Below are positions 1 to 13,500 of a DNA stretch of 64,000 bases, piece after piece. The stretch spans positions 6,200,001 through 6,264,000 of the forward strand of contig CP075497.1 of assembly GCA_021613535.1 (NCBI GenBank), read 5' to 3'. The DNA comes from Adineta vaga (taxonomy: Eukaryota; Rotifera). A program made the position numbers and the translations under genes. Below the pieces are notes generated by a model. The model saw only the letters and a program-made list of their open reading frames with translations. It was not told where the DNA came from and made no database searches. Positions within the stretch are counted from its first letter, which is position 1; each line of letters opens with the position of its first letter.

Positions 1-585
1 TTGGTGTTAATAATTGGTGGATTTTTGATTCCATTAACAATAATTATAGTATCATATACAATTATTTTAATGAAACTATCGAAACGTGGTCATCAAATCT
101 TGTATCGTAGTAATCTAAAACAGATAGCACGCTTACAACTAAATTATGAACCGAGCACGTATTGTGTTACGTCTTATAATTCATTATTTGACGAAGAAAT
201 TCTTACTAAATCGACCATTGATGCATCAGTAAATAATCATCAATCCGCTCAAAAGATTTCTCATATAGAATTTCGTGCTACCCGTACGGCATTACTAATA
301 TGTGGTATTTATTGTATGGCTTGGACACCGTATGCAGTGATGGCAATATTATCTCAACTTGGTCCTAGTCATCTCATAAATGTGTACACAACTTCAATAA
401 TTGGTTTGTTTACTAAAACAGCAGCCTGTATAAATCCTTTGATCTATGTATTTTCATCACCTATCTTTCGTCGTTGTCTATTTCATCAGTCAACATTTTG
501 GCAGTACAAAATAACATCACCTGAAAATTGTTCAAATCAAAAGAGAATCTATTTATCAAACTTAACGAGTAATCATTCACATTAA
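1..585 (+). CDS. Opsin-like class A GPCR, 3' part
   Basis: C-terminal 194 residues of a rhodopsin-family receptor; the 5' part lies before the window, so the first codon (TTG) is not a start. Three hydrophobic segments match TM5 (about residues 2-26), TM6 (91-118, with WTPYA) and TM7 (126-150). TM7 reads FTKTAACINPLIY: a lysine seven positions before the Asn of NPxxY, where opsins carry the retinal-binding lysine (codon 415-417). With the opsin-like WTPYA of TM6 this favours a light-sensing opsin over a peptide receptor. The third intracellular loop between TM5 and TM6 is long and polar. A possible poly(A) signal AATAAA lies at 823-828. The ligand and opsin class cannot be settled from this fragment. 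Confidence 0.8.
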   Translation: MVLIIGGFLIPLTIIIVSYTIILMKLSKRGHQILYRSNLKQIARLQLNYEPSTYCVTSYNSLFDEEILTKSTIDASVNNHQSAQKISHIEFRATRTALLICGIYCMAWTPYAVMAILSQLGPSHLINVYTTSIIGLFTKTAACINPLIYVFSSPIFRRCLFHQSTFWQYKITSPENCSNQKRIYLSNLTSNHSH

Positions 586-990
586 AAATGATAATATCCA
601 AGCATTGCTAACACAAATGGATCTAATGGCATTTCGTTGACGAAAAACAACTAAAAAACATATTTATCATTGTTGTATTTGTATTAAGGATATATGGACA
701 TATATACTAGATGTCGCCTCTAGACAGATCTATTTCGTTTTCTGTTTTAAGTTTGAATATATACTTTTGCATAATTATTTCAAGAGTTTTTGTTGTAAAG
801 AATATTTTCAATTATATTAATTAATAAAAATCATAATTAGTTTTGTATAATTCTGACTGGTTAAAATCTCTGATATGTTTTAACTGATTTTTCATCTCGT
901 CTGTCTCATCAAAAGACACAGTGTTCTGTTTTTTTCTTCGATTTACAAACATGCTTTTGTAAACTCTTCCAAAATTTGTTATCAACAACT
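586..990. other. Intergenic: opsin 3' flank and GOPC upstream region
   Basis: No coding potential seen. It contains the probable opsin poly(A) signal near 823 and an AT-rich upstream region for the next gene. Confidence 0.5.
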
Positions 991-2995
991 ATGTCAACAT
1001 CGGTTAGTGCATTTCGTTGGCTTGATATTCTTGAAAAAGAATTTGATAAAGCTTTTGTTGATATCGATCTATTACTTGGAGAAATTGATCCAGATCAATC
1101 AGAAATTACTGATGAAGGTCGAGCAAAAATGACTATACTAAGTTCATGTTTTGCACAATTAGCCCATAAAGCGCAAACTATCTCACAAGTAAATGCGAAA
1201 TTAGAAGTATGTAGAATATTTTCTTTCAATCTCTTTTAACATTAAATTTGATTAGGCTCAGTTACTTGATGTTCGAACAGAGACTGTCGAAGTAATGGCA
1301 GATCGACAAGCATTAGAACAACAATTGAAAGAGATTATGGCACAATTACATGCATCACAATTAGAATATCAAGTATTAAAAAATCAAGGAGAAATTGAAG
1401 GTGCTGAAAAGATACTTATTAAATTGGTTTGTTTTTTTTTTATGAAGAAGATGTTATTGTTAATGAAATATTTATTTAGGAAGAACAAATAGCTAAACAA
1501 CGTGAAGAATATAAACAGAATGCAATACCAGAAATTAAAGTACATGAAATCGAAAAAGAAAACGAAAAATTAAAAACACAGATCCTTAATCTTCAATCGG
1601 AAATCTATGGATCACGTTTAGCTGCAAAATATCTTGATAAAGAATTAGCTGGAAGGTAAATTTTCAAATCTAACTATTTAGATAGGAACATTCTTAGGAC
1701 ATAATAAACTTCATGCATATTATCAGATACTACTTGTTATTTTAGTAATTGAGAGCTTGAAATGTAGATTACCTCTATTGTAAGGTTCTTCAAAGAATTA
1801 ATCTGAAGAAAAATGTACATTAGGAAAAACAAACTACAATCATTAATCGTTTATTCAATTATAAGTCGAGTATTATTAGTAGCATGTATTTAGTGGTTTG
1901 GTTTTGAGAGTTGAAATCGTTCCTTGCCGATCTATAATAAGCAACAAAAAAAAACAACTCTTATTACGCTTTGCGATTTTCTCATCCATTCAACACAACA
2001 AATAGTCATGAATTTCCTCTTTTTTTTGAAAATAGAATTCAACAAATTCAACTACTTGGCCGTGATTTACGTGGAGCTGATCATGAAAATCTTTGGAATC
2101 AACTTGAAGCTGAAATACATTTACATCGTCATAAAACTGTTATACGTGCATGTCGTGGACGAGAAAAAGTCAATAAGATTCTAACCACTCCACCAGGACA
2201 TGTAATTTCCTGTCTTTCTCTCTCTCTCTCTTTCACAAATTCTGATTGTCTGTTGTTTCTTTTTCAAACAGGATTTCAATACTTTAAAGAAACGACAAGG
2301 CGTAGGAGAGATTCGTACTGTTAAACTTTATAAGGACGCTAAAGAAGCATTAGGAATTTCGATTACAGGTGGAAAAGAACATGGTTTACCTATTCTCATA
2401 TCAGAAATACATGAAGAAGGTCCAGCATGGCGTTGTGGTCAACTTTATGTTGGTGATTCTATATTAGCTGTTAATAAACATGATTTACGTGATACTAAAC
2501 ATAAAGATGCTGTTCAAATCTTATCATCTGTTGTATGTATAATAGAAATAACTCGATTTAATATTTTCTTGTTGATTTCTAATAGAAAGGAGATATTGTC
2601 TTGACAGTTGTTTTTGTTGCACCTGATGATAGTGATGATGAAGATTTACAAAATTGTGATGTTGATAATAATTTAAAATATAAATTTACAAGCGAAGAAA
2701 TTGAACATAAACGTCGAATGGAACCAAATCATTCGTCATCAAGTGACACCGAAACAATTCGTCGTATTAAAGATTTATCGACATCGAATGGTAATGAAAG
2801 AAAACATGCGTTAGAACAAATTGATGAAATGGATACAGCTAGTATGGATAGTAATCAAAGGTAATTTATCATTTTTTTAGTTGATATTAATTAGTTTACT
2901 TGTTATCTTCTAGGGATGGACCATCTGTGATCGATCGATATCTTAAACATACACGACAATATTTACCAGTTAAACGTACAGATTCCAAGGAGTGA
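991..2995 (+). CDS. GOPC: Golgi-associated PDZ and coiled-coil protein (GOPC/PIST/CAL)
   Basis: Exons 991-1206, 1256-1426, 1480-1655, 2036-2201, 2272-2532, 2586-2860, 2914-2995 join in frame to 448 residues (human about 460). The first ATG of the conserved N-terminus is 991. Order: conserved start ([19 protein letters not shown]), coiled coil over exons 1-3, a very conserved stretch with [20 protein letters not shown], then one PDZ domain ([20 protein letters not shown], with the carboxylate-binding loop) and an acidic tail. The family is a trans-Golgi scaffold that binds C-terminal peptides of membrane cargo (for example CFTR in mammals) and Rho/syntaxin partners. All seven exons are phase-consistent, so the gene looks intact. 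The 380-bp intron 3 is unusually long here and contains misleading small ORFs; intron 4 carries a short TC repeat. Confidence 0.95.
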
Positions 2996-5894
2996 AACGA
3001 CGTTTTTTTTTCTTTAGGCATTCAATGAGGAACATTCATCTCATTTGCTTCTCTTTTATTTATTGTTATTGTATTTATTCTATGCATACAAATATAATTT
3101 TAACCGGTAGAAATCCGAGAAAGAAAAGTACAATATATTTAGAGAATAATATCAGATGAGAAAAGGTTTCTACTGCGAAGTTGATTTATTTCATTCAGGT
3201 AAATGAAGACTTTCTAATCAATATTAGTTTCTTCTTGTTGATTTCTTCGAAAGAGAACATTCTTCATTGTAAAAGAAAAGATCGATTCTATAAGAATCAA
3301 ATGATTTCTGTAATCGTAATGAATTTGAATCAATTATTTATTTATTTACAACTTCTGACACGGAAAAGCTAATCTATGATTCATTAAAAGCATAACTATG
3401 CGATATTATTGCATATCAATTTAATCACCAATAAAAATAACCATATCCTAGGTAGAAAAAGAGAATCTTCGTATATATATATATTATCTTAAAGATGTAC
3501 AGATGATTGTGTAAGCGAGAACATACTAATTTGTTCTTAATGTTCAGACATAATGGAATATTCTAATGACATTGACGTAAATGATATACTGGTGTGCAAT
3601 CAAATAACTGACATTGAGATATGAATAGTTTATGCTGCTGTTGTTTTATCTGAACACCTGTATCCATTAGAACGACGACGAAGAAGAACGCTTGATAAAC
3701 TATCTATCTTACATTCCGAAAGAATCAGAGAAAAATCATGAAGTAGTTTTTCACTGTATGTTTTCCATGTCTTGTTTATGTTATTAAATTTTGAAACATT
3801 ACAATGATGAATTTTCCCAATATAAGTTTTTCTTACAGATTCAGACAGAATAATTACTTGTTTTATATTTGAAATACGTATATTTTATACTATGAGATCT
3901 CTTTGTATTTTTCCTCGTAATTGTTAGTTTTGATTTCGTATACAAATATGATCGAGACAAATTGTTTTCTATGAGTATATTTATTTAATATAAATTGTTT
4001 TTATTTGTTGAGATTTCCTCGTCTTTTTCTTTATCGATGAATCACATGTTAGATATAGAACAAACGTGACAGTTAGCATTGTTGTTCACTATCAAAGAAA
4101 GATACTCGTTAAACAAAAGAATAGGCATGTTGATGTAGGCAGATAGTCAATAGAAATGAGTATCAAACATGAGTTTTACATTAAAACTTTATCATAACAT
4201 TTGCTTGACTAGTAAATAGAGAAAAGAACAAAAAAATTTATCAAGTCTTTCAATGATTGCTGATCATACAATCTTTTTCTTCTTTATCTAAAGTCTTTTC
4301 ATTTCGATTTGTTTCGTATGTAATTTCATTCGAACAAAATTCTCTCATACAGGTAAGAAACAAAATTAATAAATCTTAATCTTAAAATATTCAGAAAAGA
4401 AATTCTTCTATTTAAAGTAAATAAACATCTCGATTAAGTTACTGATTATTCCTTCTAATCATATGAAATTAATCTGTTGAGGATAGATATCAATTAACAT
4501 GTTTTTCTTAACTTCTTGTCAATTATTTTATTGAATACATTTAGTATAGACATATTTTTCTCGGACGATAACAAATCGCTATAAATTGAGAAGAAAATAA
4601 AAACAATCGATATTAGATTAATACATCTCCGTCTCTCATTGAGTTTATTCTCGGATATATATTTATGATTAATGATGATGATCGTCCAAGACAAAATAAA
4701 AATGTCTTATTTGCTTGCCTTTAGACAAGAGACCAGTATATGGCTGGTATTTCGTAAGCTTCTCATCATGTCTCATTGCATTCCATCATCTGATAAGAAC
4801 GTGTACGTCAGTGTTCTAAAGTATCACACTATATCATGGCTTCTTTCTTTCTTCTTCTTCTTCGCTTCTTCGCTTCTTCGCTTCTTCATCATTTCGATAG
4901 CAACATAATTGTTTTCTTAACGGAGACATCAGATATGATCAATGAACAAGTGGATCAAGTAATTGTGATATTGATAAGGATTCTATTTCGAAGAGTTTTT
5001 CTTCTTGTCATAATCATCATTTTCTTTTTTTTATGACTTGTATTAAATACAAGCACATGCGTTAAGAGTTCTACCTGCAATTAAAACGATGAATCCTTAT
5101 AATAGAAGCATCTTCAAAACGACAAATGTCATCACTATTGCCGACAACAGTTGGTTGGCTGCAACACAGCGAGATATTTGATTTATGTTTGCTTTTTCTT
5201 CTCCCTAGGAAGAAAAAACAATGCGAGTCAAAGTAGAATCAGCTCTTCTGAGAGCAAATACAAGACGAAGCAATGACATAAATCATTTATGCCAAAAAAA
5301 CATTCTTCATACAGATGAAAGTAATCAGCTACGACAAAACAAAGACTTCAGTTCAGTTTCACAGTTTCGATTTAAAACTTTATTTTTCGATCGAGAATCA
5401 CGTTAGATTAGATCATCACGTTCGCATTCGAAATGCAACTACATACAAGTAGAGAAGACGAACAGCGCACGTTAATATTCATAACAGAATAAAACATTCA
5501 AGTAGGACAGAACAAAGAAAAAAAATGAAATCGATGAAAAAAAGGAATACATATATTATGAAATAAAGCACGTACATATAAAGTTATGACAGGAAATTTG
5601 ACATCTTAGACAATGATATCAACGAAATTAGAAGGTCAGTTACTCATTATACGCCCGTGAATTTTATTACTTTAATATGATTCTTTTGTTTTTTTTTGCT
5701 CGAGGAATGAAAAAGAAATTCGAAATAACTTCATACGTGTGGCAATCAGTTTACAAATCCGTGTTAACTTATCGTTAATCTAAGATTACTTGCTCAATCA
5801 TTCTTCTTTTGTTTCAATATTTTAGAACAGAAATGATCGAGTTGACACGTGCTTTACTTTCACGTCTATTAAAATGATCTATTCGAAATAATTA
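2996..5894. other. 2.9 kb intergenic, no gene seen
   Basis: AT-rich, low-complexity sequence with short ORFs (for example 4672-4908, 5221-5406) that show no family resemblance or convincing splice structure. It lies between the GOPC 3' end and the adenylate cyclase start and probably holds the latter's promoter. Confidence 0.45.
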
Positions 5895-8800
5895 ATGATG
5901 CATCAACGAAACGAAAGCATTCAAGCGAAAAAGCAAACACCATCCATAGATAAACACCATTCAATTCGAAGACGACGACGACGACGAAAGGAATCATTAC
6001 GGCGCGCATGGACTCACAGTTTACCATCACTAGCGACGAACACTGTTAAAATGGTCGTTGCTACTCTTCAATTAAGTGCAACTATGAATGACACTTCATC
6101 CATAGAAAATTATCATCGAATAAATGACTTAGATCAACATAGTGAAGATATTGATGATGATAATGACATAGTAAATATTGGACAGGAAGTTCAAGCACAC
6201 ATTCCAGATATTGTCTTAAATAATTTAAATGATTTAATCGATCGTAAAGGTAATATAACCATACCAAATGAACATGCATATCATAATTCAACTTTATTAT
6301 TTCTTGATGTATCGGGTTTTACGTCGTTAACAGAACAATATTCTAATGATGCACATCTAGGTATCGATCAATTAACATGTACATTAAATTCATATTTTGA
6401 TAAACTTGTCTATGAAATTTTAACACATGAAGGTGATATTTATAAATTTGCTGGTGATGCTATTCTTTCCTTATGGACAAATGAACAAACTGGTCCTCAA
6501 CAAGCACTCAAATGTGCTTTACATCTACAACAAAAATGTGGTGCATATGAAACTGATGTTGGCGTTATGTTGCGTGTTAAAGTTGCACTTGCCTATGGAT
6601 CAGTGCGTGCTTTATTTGTTGGAATAGAAGACTTCAAACATTATCTTTTAACAGGTGATTGTGTTAAAAATGTTAATGTATGTGAACAATTATGTGAACC
6701 AGGTGATATTTTAATGACAAAAGCAGTTTATGAAAGAATTGATTCATCAGCTTTTAATTGTGAATTTCAACCTGTTAGTGAAGAAATTGATCCTAAACAA
6801 GAACATATTTCAGTTAAATATTCTCTATCCAGACAATCATCAATGGATGAAAAATCAGATATGGAAGATCATATCAGTCCTTCTACAGTCATTCATGAGC
6901 GAATGGTATGTGCGAGTATAAAACAAACTATGGTGACAGGATAAAAATATATATATATATATATATAAGTAGATGAGATAAGAATATTTGTAAATGATTT
7001 TGACAGAAAGAAGAAGAAAAAAACAAATAAACGACGTTCGTCGAGTAAATATAAAATAAGAAAAAGAAGATTTATATTAAGATAAACGAGAAAAGAATTT
7101 GCATAGAAAATTGAATGCAAGTGTATTGAAAAGGATAGTAGAAAATGGAATGTGACAGGAAATGATAAATTAGATAGATGATCACAAAATCTCATTCTTA
7201 TAGAATTAAAAAGATATTAAACTTGAAAAATTTATCTTCATTTATACAGGATAGTGTTAATCAAGAAATTATGAATGATGATACGAGTAGACGATCATCA
7301 GAAAATGATCTCTCTGATCAAGAATTTTATTTAAAAATCAATATATTAATGAAATCTTTTATATTACATTGTGTACATCAACGTATTGAACGTAAACAAT
7401 CCTTAGATTATTTATCGGAATTACGTCGTGTAACAATTTCATTTATTAATTTGGATATATCTAATGAACAATCAATTAATGATAATTTACATGAAAATAT
7501 TCATAAAATCTTTGTACAAATCTATGAATTAACAAAAATGATGGGTGGAGTTTTAACGAAAGCATTATTGTTCGATAAAGGTTGGTCATTTTTATGTGTT
7601 TTTGGTTTACCAGGATATAAACAAGGTGATGATACTGCTAATGCATTGAAATCTGCTCAAATGATTTATTCACAAATTCGTGAACAGTGTGATTTCGTTG
7701 AAAAATGTTCGATTGGGGTAAATGATCAGATCATAGACTCTTTTTTTTTCTTCAGAAAAAAAACACATCTTTATCATATTTTCGTTAGATTAGGTGACAA
7801 CTGGATTGAACATATTGTGGTGTAGTTGGACATCGTGCACGTTGTGAATATACAGTTATAGGTCGAAAAGTAAATATGGCTGCACGTTTAATGTGTAATT
7901 ATCCAAGTATAATATCATGTGATCAAGAAACATATTATAATTCACGTTTAAATAGTCGATTCTTTCGAATATTACCAGATAAAAATTTAAAAGTAGGAAA
8001 GAAAATATCATTAAATTTTGACTCTAGGTTTCTTTTAGGGAATGAATAATGTTGGAGTTATTTGGCATTTTGGTAATTCTCATGATGTATCACAAGCAGT
8101 TGAACATACGAAATCCGTGAATCGTCAAACTGATGAATCAAGACATGAAGATCTTCCATTGCTAGGAAGAAGAGTTGAATTAATGATTGTTGCTACACAA
8201 ATTATGTTACTTGATGAATCAGGAAATAGTAAAAGTCGACGACAAGAAATTGCAGCCATTATTTTTGAAGGTTAGTACATGAATTTATCTGTATTCTTAT
8301 TTTTCTATTGATAAAATCTTTGATTTAGGAGAAGATAAAATTGGTCGAAGTCGTTTATTACAATTCATTGCTGAATCATTAGAAAATTCTTCAAATACAA
8401 GTAATACGTCCGTATCTTCATTTTATAATAATACATACATTCCAAATGATCCAACTGTCATATATAATAATCCTACAATGATCAGTACAATGTTTGATAA
8501 TCAAGATGAAACGAATTCATCATTGAATGACTATTCACATGATGGTTCAGTTAGAAAACGTCCATCAATTCATGTTATTAATTATCGTTGTCAATTTGAA
8601 CAACGTTTTAATGAATTTTGTTTACTTCAATCTTTACTTCAACAATTATTACAATTTCATACGAATGAAAAAACTCAATATGATCGTGAACAATATCTTC
8701 TACGTTTATTTGATATAAACAAAGCAAATGATTTACATTTACGACGACATTTATTTCTATTAAATGATCTATTCGATGTTCGATTTTGTCATAATGCAAT

Positions 8801-11800
8801 TGAAACAGAAGATGATAACGATACGAATTTTGTCAAAAGTTATGAAGCAAATATCAATGAATTATTAGTACATATTTTAGATAAACTTATTGATCAATCA
8901 AATTCAATTGGTGATCTATATTCACAACCATCAACAATAAATTCCACACATTCACAGTAAATTTCATATTCTCTTTTTTCTTCTTTTAAACAAAGACAAA
9001 TTTTTAGTTCAATTTATCGGCAATCTCGTGCATCAATAAGTTCAACAAAAAGTTTATCTTCACATCCGATTACAACATTTTCAAAAATCATCTTTATTAT
9101 TGATGATATTCATTTTGCAGATGAAAGTTCATTGAAACATTTATTAACATTAGGTAGTCATCGTAAATGTCTTCTGATACTTTCAATGAAACCACCAAGA
9201 AATAATAATAATGATCGAACAAATTGTAGTATCTTACAATCCATTACAACAGATTCACGTGTTTATCTTCGAAGATTACCTGGATTAGAATTACGTCATT
9301 TAGCAACTCTTGGTAAAGAGAAAAGCTTTCTTTTTTTAAACAATTGTTTTTCTTATTATTCTTCAGGATGTCAAATATTATCTGTATATCGTCTACCTGC
9401 CAGACTTGTTAAAATTTTCAATGAAAGTTGTAATGGTATTCCTGGTTTTTGTGAACAAATCTTATATGATTTATTGAACAAGGATCAAATTTATATATCT
9501 GATAGTAAGGATACTCAAAATCAAGATGATGATTTAGTTGAAGGTGATCCGGATAAACTTTGTGTAAATTATTCGATAAAATATAGTTTATTTAAATCAG
9601 TTTTTTCTCGTCGAAAACAAACAATTACAGTTGAACAACGTGAAAAAGAGTCAATCTTTTCTCGAATATGTTTATTACGAAATCCTGACGATGAAGATTT
9701 CAATGCGGATTGTCAACAAAATTTTCAAAATTATATCATGTGTCGAATTGATCGATTATCCGAAGGTGAAACTCTTCTTATTAAAACAGCTGCTGTTATT
9801 GGTAATACATTTTCACGATTACTTCTATGGCATTTAGTTGATCCTCAATCAAAAGCATTGATTAATATTAATTCATGTATATTAGAAATGATGCAACGAA
9901 ATGTGATCGAATGTGCTTATCTTAATCAACAATCGATTAAAACACGTTCGATTAAATGTTATTGTTTACAAAATCCAGGTAATTTTCCATCTCAATGTCG
10001 TCTGATGGCATTTACACATTCCACGATAAGAGAAGGAATCTATAATTCATTAACTGATGGTTTAAAACGTAGTTTAATACGAAATGCAATCGAATATTTA
10101 GAAAAACAATCGAAGATTGTTTGTTTACCATGTGGAAGTAGTAAAAATGAAAGTCCATTTCTTGTTCATGAACATGTTGGTTTAGCAAAATCTATTAAAA
10201 ATAGACAACAACCAGCCTTTGCTGATATTGTAAAATCAGTTGCATTAAAAGAAATTGATGATGTTATCAAACAAATATGGAAAAGAATAGATTCAACAGT
10301 GAAACCACGTTCGAATACATCTCAAAAACGACGAATAGAATTCTTATCAATGCCCAATGGAGATCTATCATCAAATGAAAATAAAAGGTATTCTATAATT
10401 TTCTTTTATATCTTACATTTTGTTTACATAGTACAAACAATCATCAAACTAAACGTTTTTATAGTATCGATATTAATAATATTCAACCGATACCCGATAA
10501 AATGCCAGCAATTCCCGATACATTGAACGACGATGAAAATGAAATTGAAGACAATAAACCATCCGATATGAAAAGTCTCCAGTCAATACGAAGTGATCCA
10601 AATGATCCAAATTTAACATTAATCAGTGTCTATTCACCTGAGGCATCACAAAATGTGCACTACAGTTTTCAACGTGCATCATCATCCCTATCATCACGAT
10701 CAAGTCAATTGTATCCTTTATTCAAATTACCCGATAAGCATAATACAGATGCAACAACAAACAAACCTGAATTATTACAAACAGTAAATGGAATGATATC
10801 CAATGATAATACAAATAAAACAGACACGCTTGTCGAAGCATCGAAACGGAAAAAAACGGAAAGATCAAATCGTTTTATTGCATTTCTTCGATATATTTTT
10901 TGTCAATTTTCACCGATTGATTCGAATGCAACGGTAACACCCTCGATTGGTGAACAAACAACTGATGATAACAATAATTTACAACAAGACACAACAAATA
11001 ATGCAACTACACCAGAGGAAAAACATTCACAGGTAGAAATCGAATAGAGAAAATTTCATTGTAAATTCTAATTTGTTTCATAGGAAAATGAAAGTCGCAG
11101 TGATTATTATTCTCATTGGAAAAAAGTTCGTAAAGCTGTTTTACCGACCGTTCGTAAAATTCATCGACCTTTACCTTCCGAAGAAGAATTATTTGAACAA
11201 CCAATGTTTTCCACGGAATTAATGATTGAAGTATTCGATGATCTCAATAATTTAAATAAACAAACTCATTTAATACGAACATTTGAAACTCTTTACGAAC
11301 AATCACTTTCATTTTACAATTTTCAATCTTATGCTCAACATAGTAATTTACTTCTACATATTTATGAATCAAAACAAAATATAGAAAAAGAAGAAGAAGA
11401 ACATGATCTGAATAAATTTCTCAATGAATTTACTGCGTACAATGATCTACGTATTTGTGAATGTATCGATTGTATAATGACAGTTTATATCAAATTAGTT
11501 GAATATTATACAAATCTTTATGATATTTATGATAAAACATCGGATGATAAACGGGATTATTCACATTTAAAACAATTTGAACGTATTATGTATTATCGTA
11601 CAGAAATCTGTCGATTATTATTAAGTTGTAATTATCTACAACGTTTGATAGTTGAAATTGAAAATGGAAGAAAATTTTTAGAAAAATTCCAAAATGATAC
11701 ACATAATCATGAAGATTTTATTTATCAATATCATTATATTTTTGTAAAATATACTTATAATTTATTTGAAGCTATACTTTTACAACGTACAAAAGCTACG

Positions 11801-13500
11801 CATGATTCCAAACAATTATGTGATGAAAGTTTAAAAGAATTAAATAAAGCTCATGAAAATAAAATTTGGGAAAAATTAATCTCAAATAATAAATCTGAAG
11901 AATCATCAACAGCTGTAGATAAAAGACAACAATATGAACACAGTAAAGATAATCATTCAGTAGAGAATAATCAAATATCAACAACAATTGTAAGTGATTT
12001 CGAAATATTCTTTTTCATTTACTTATTTCAAATCTTTAGAATTCGGAACAATTTATTCTTTTTAATGGTAAATATCGTTTAGAATATCTTCTATGTCAAT
12101 ATAATCTTCTTAAATATGAACTTTCACATTATCAATCAATTGATTCACTCAATACATTACTTAATTTAGAATATCATACATTTCCAATCTCATTTTCTCT
12201 ATCATGTACAATAACACTTGTGGAATATTTTTATTCTCAAAACAATTATCAACAATGTTTAACATTGATTCATCGAATTATTCATTTCTGGTGGTCAGCT
12301 ATAACACCACGAGAGAAACTTGAATTTGCTAAATTGAAAACTTTAGTTTTAATTATTGAATTAAAACAAGGTTCAATCGATTCAGCCATATCATCCGGTT
12401 ATTTTGCAAAACGTTTGCTAACAAATTATCATGAAAATACTTTCCTATTTGAAACATGTATCTATTTAACATTAGCATCCATTGCTGAAATGCGTATGCC
12501 AAATATTGAATTAATTCTTCAACATTTAGAATATTTAAGTGAACAAACAATGAATTGTTATGGGAAATTATGGTATTATATTTTAATTCTTGATGTAGCA
12601 ATGGAATTTGGTTGTGAATTAATGCCAATTACAGCTGAAATCTTGAATAACGTTACAAAATATCGTCGAAAACTTTTTCCAGGACCCAACGGACGAAATC
12701 TCTTATTGTTTTATAGTGATTGTACATTAGCACAGATCTATGCACGCTTAGAATTGTTAGATATGTCGAAAATGCATTTTCATCAAGCATTATTTCAAAT
12801 CAAATGTGATCATATGAATTTATCCAGTAATGATTTTCGTTTTCAACGTGCTTTATTAAAATTAACTGAAGTACAATTAATACATTGGTATTATGAAAAA
12901 GTTGAGAAAAATAAATTAACAAAAGACTTTTTCTTATTAAATTATTTTAATGAAGAACATACGGAAAAATTGGTGGCAGGAAATAAAACAAGATATTTCA
13001 TTTATCAAGCATATTATGATCGATTGATTAATGAATATAGAAGACAAGAAAAACTTTCGATTGATGTAAGTTATCTACTTTAGATGAGATAAAGTCATAT
13101 TGGTTTGTTGTAGAATGAATTCAATTGGGAAAAAAGTTTAGGTGAAGCAGAAAAAGCGGCGACAAAACTTGATTCAGAATGGATTGAATGTTTAAGACAT
13201 GCATGGTCGCATTCTGTTTCAGAGCAAATTTCTCAGAAATTAAGACATCGACCATCGAATAAATATCTTCGTCGATCAGCAATTCTATCGAGGCAAACAA
13301 GTCGACGTTCTATTCGATCATCATTACCTGCAGAAAAACTAGCATCAAAGAATGAAATGCATTCTGATCAAACAAATGATGAACAATCTTTAACAATCGA
13401 TAACTATCCTCATCAAAAATTTCTTGATTGGCGTTCATTTTCAAATACTAATAATAATTTCCCATATTTCCAACTTTATATTCTTCCGGTGATAGTATAA
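5895..13500 (+). CDS. ADCY10: Soluble adenylate cyclase (ADCY10-like), one frameshift in C2
   Basis: Bicarbonate/calcium-regulated cyclase family making cAMP from ATP. Exons: 5895-6905, 7250-7717, 7794-7992, 8039-8270, 8329-8956, 9008-9312, 9367-10387, 10465-11032, 11084-11989, 12040-13065, 13114-13500. Total about 2250 codons, against about 1610 residues in human. C1 has both metal aspartates (FLDVSGFTSLTEQ and KFAGDAILSLW). C2 has FDKGWSFLCVFG and, after the break, EYTVIGRKVNMAARLM. Then come an NTPase-like region (Walker B FIIDDIHFAD; Walker A weak, GEDKIGRS) and a long helical, TPR-like part. Unusual: an Arg-rich N-terminal extension before C1. Exon 3 reads GVTTGLN, then leaves frame at 7811-7816 and resumes at CGVVGH; the 0-frame meets a stop near 7840. 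All other junctions are phase-consistent, and the exon sum is 1 mod 3. Confidence 0.9.
6948..6967. repeat. (TA)n repeat in ADCY10 intron 1
   Basis: About 20 bp of perfect TA dinucleotides just inside the 344-bp first intron of the cyclase gene. Confidence 0.9.

Noticed and set aside
976-990. Upstream in-frame TTG as the GOPC start
   Set aside because: A non-ATG codon; the ATG at 991 precedes the conserved N-terminus.
7178-7825. Single ORF spanning the cyclase intron after 7717
   Set aside because: The tail after CSIG is intronic (GTAAAT donor, poly-T, AG before 7794) and does not match the family.
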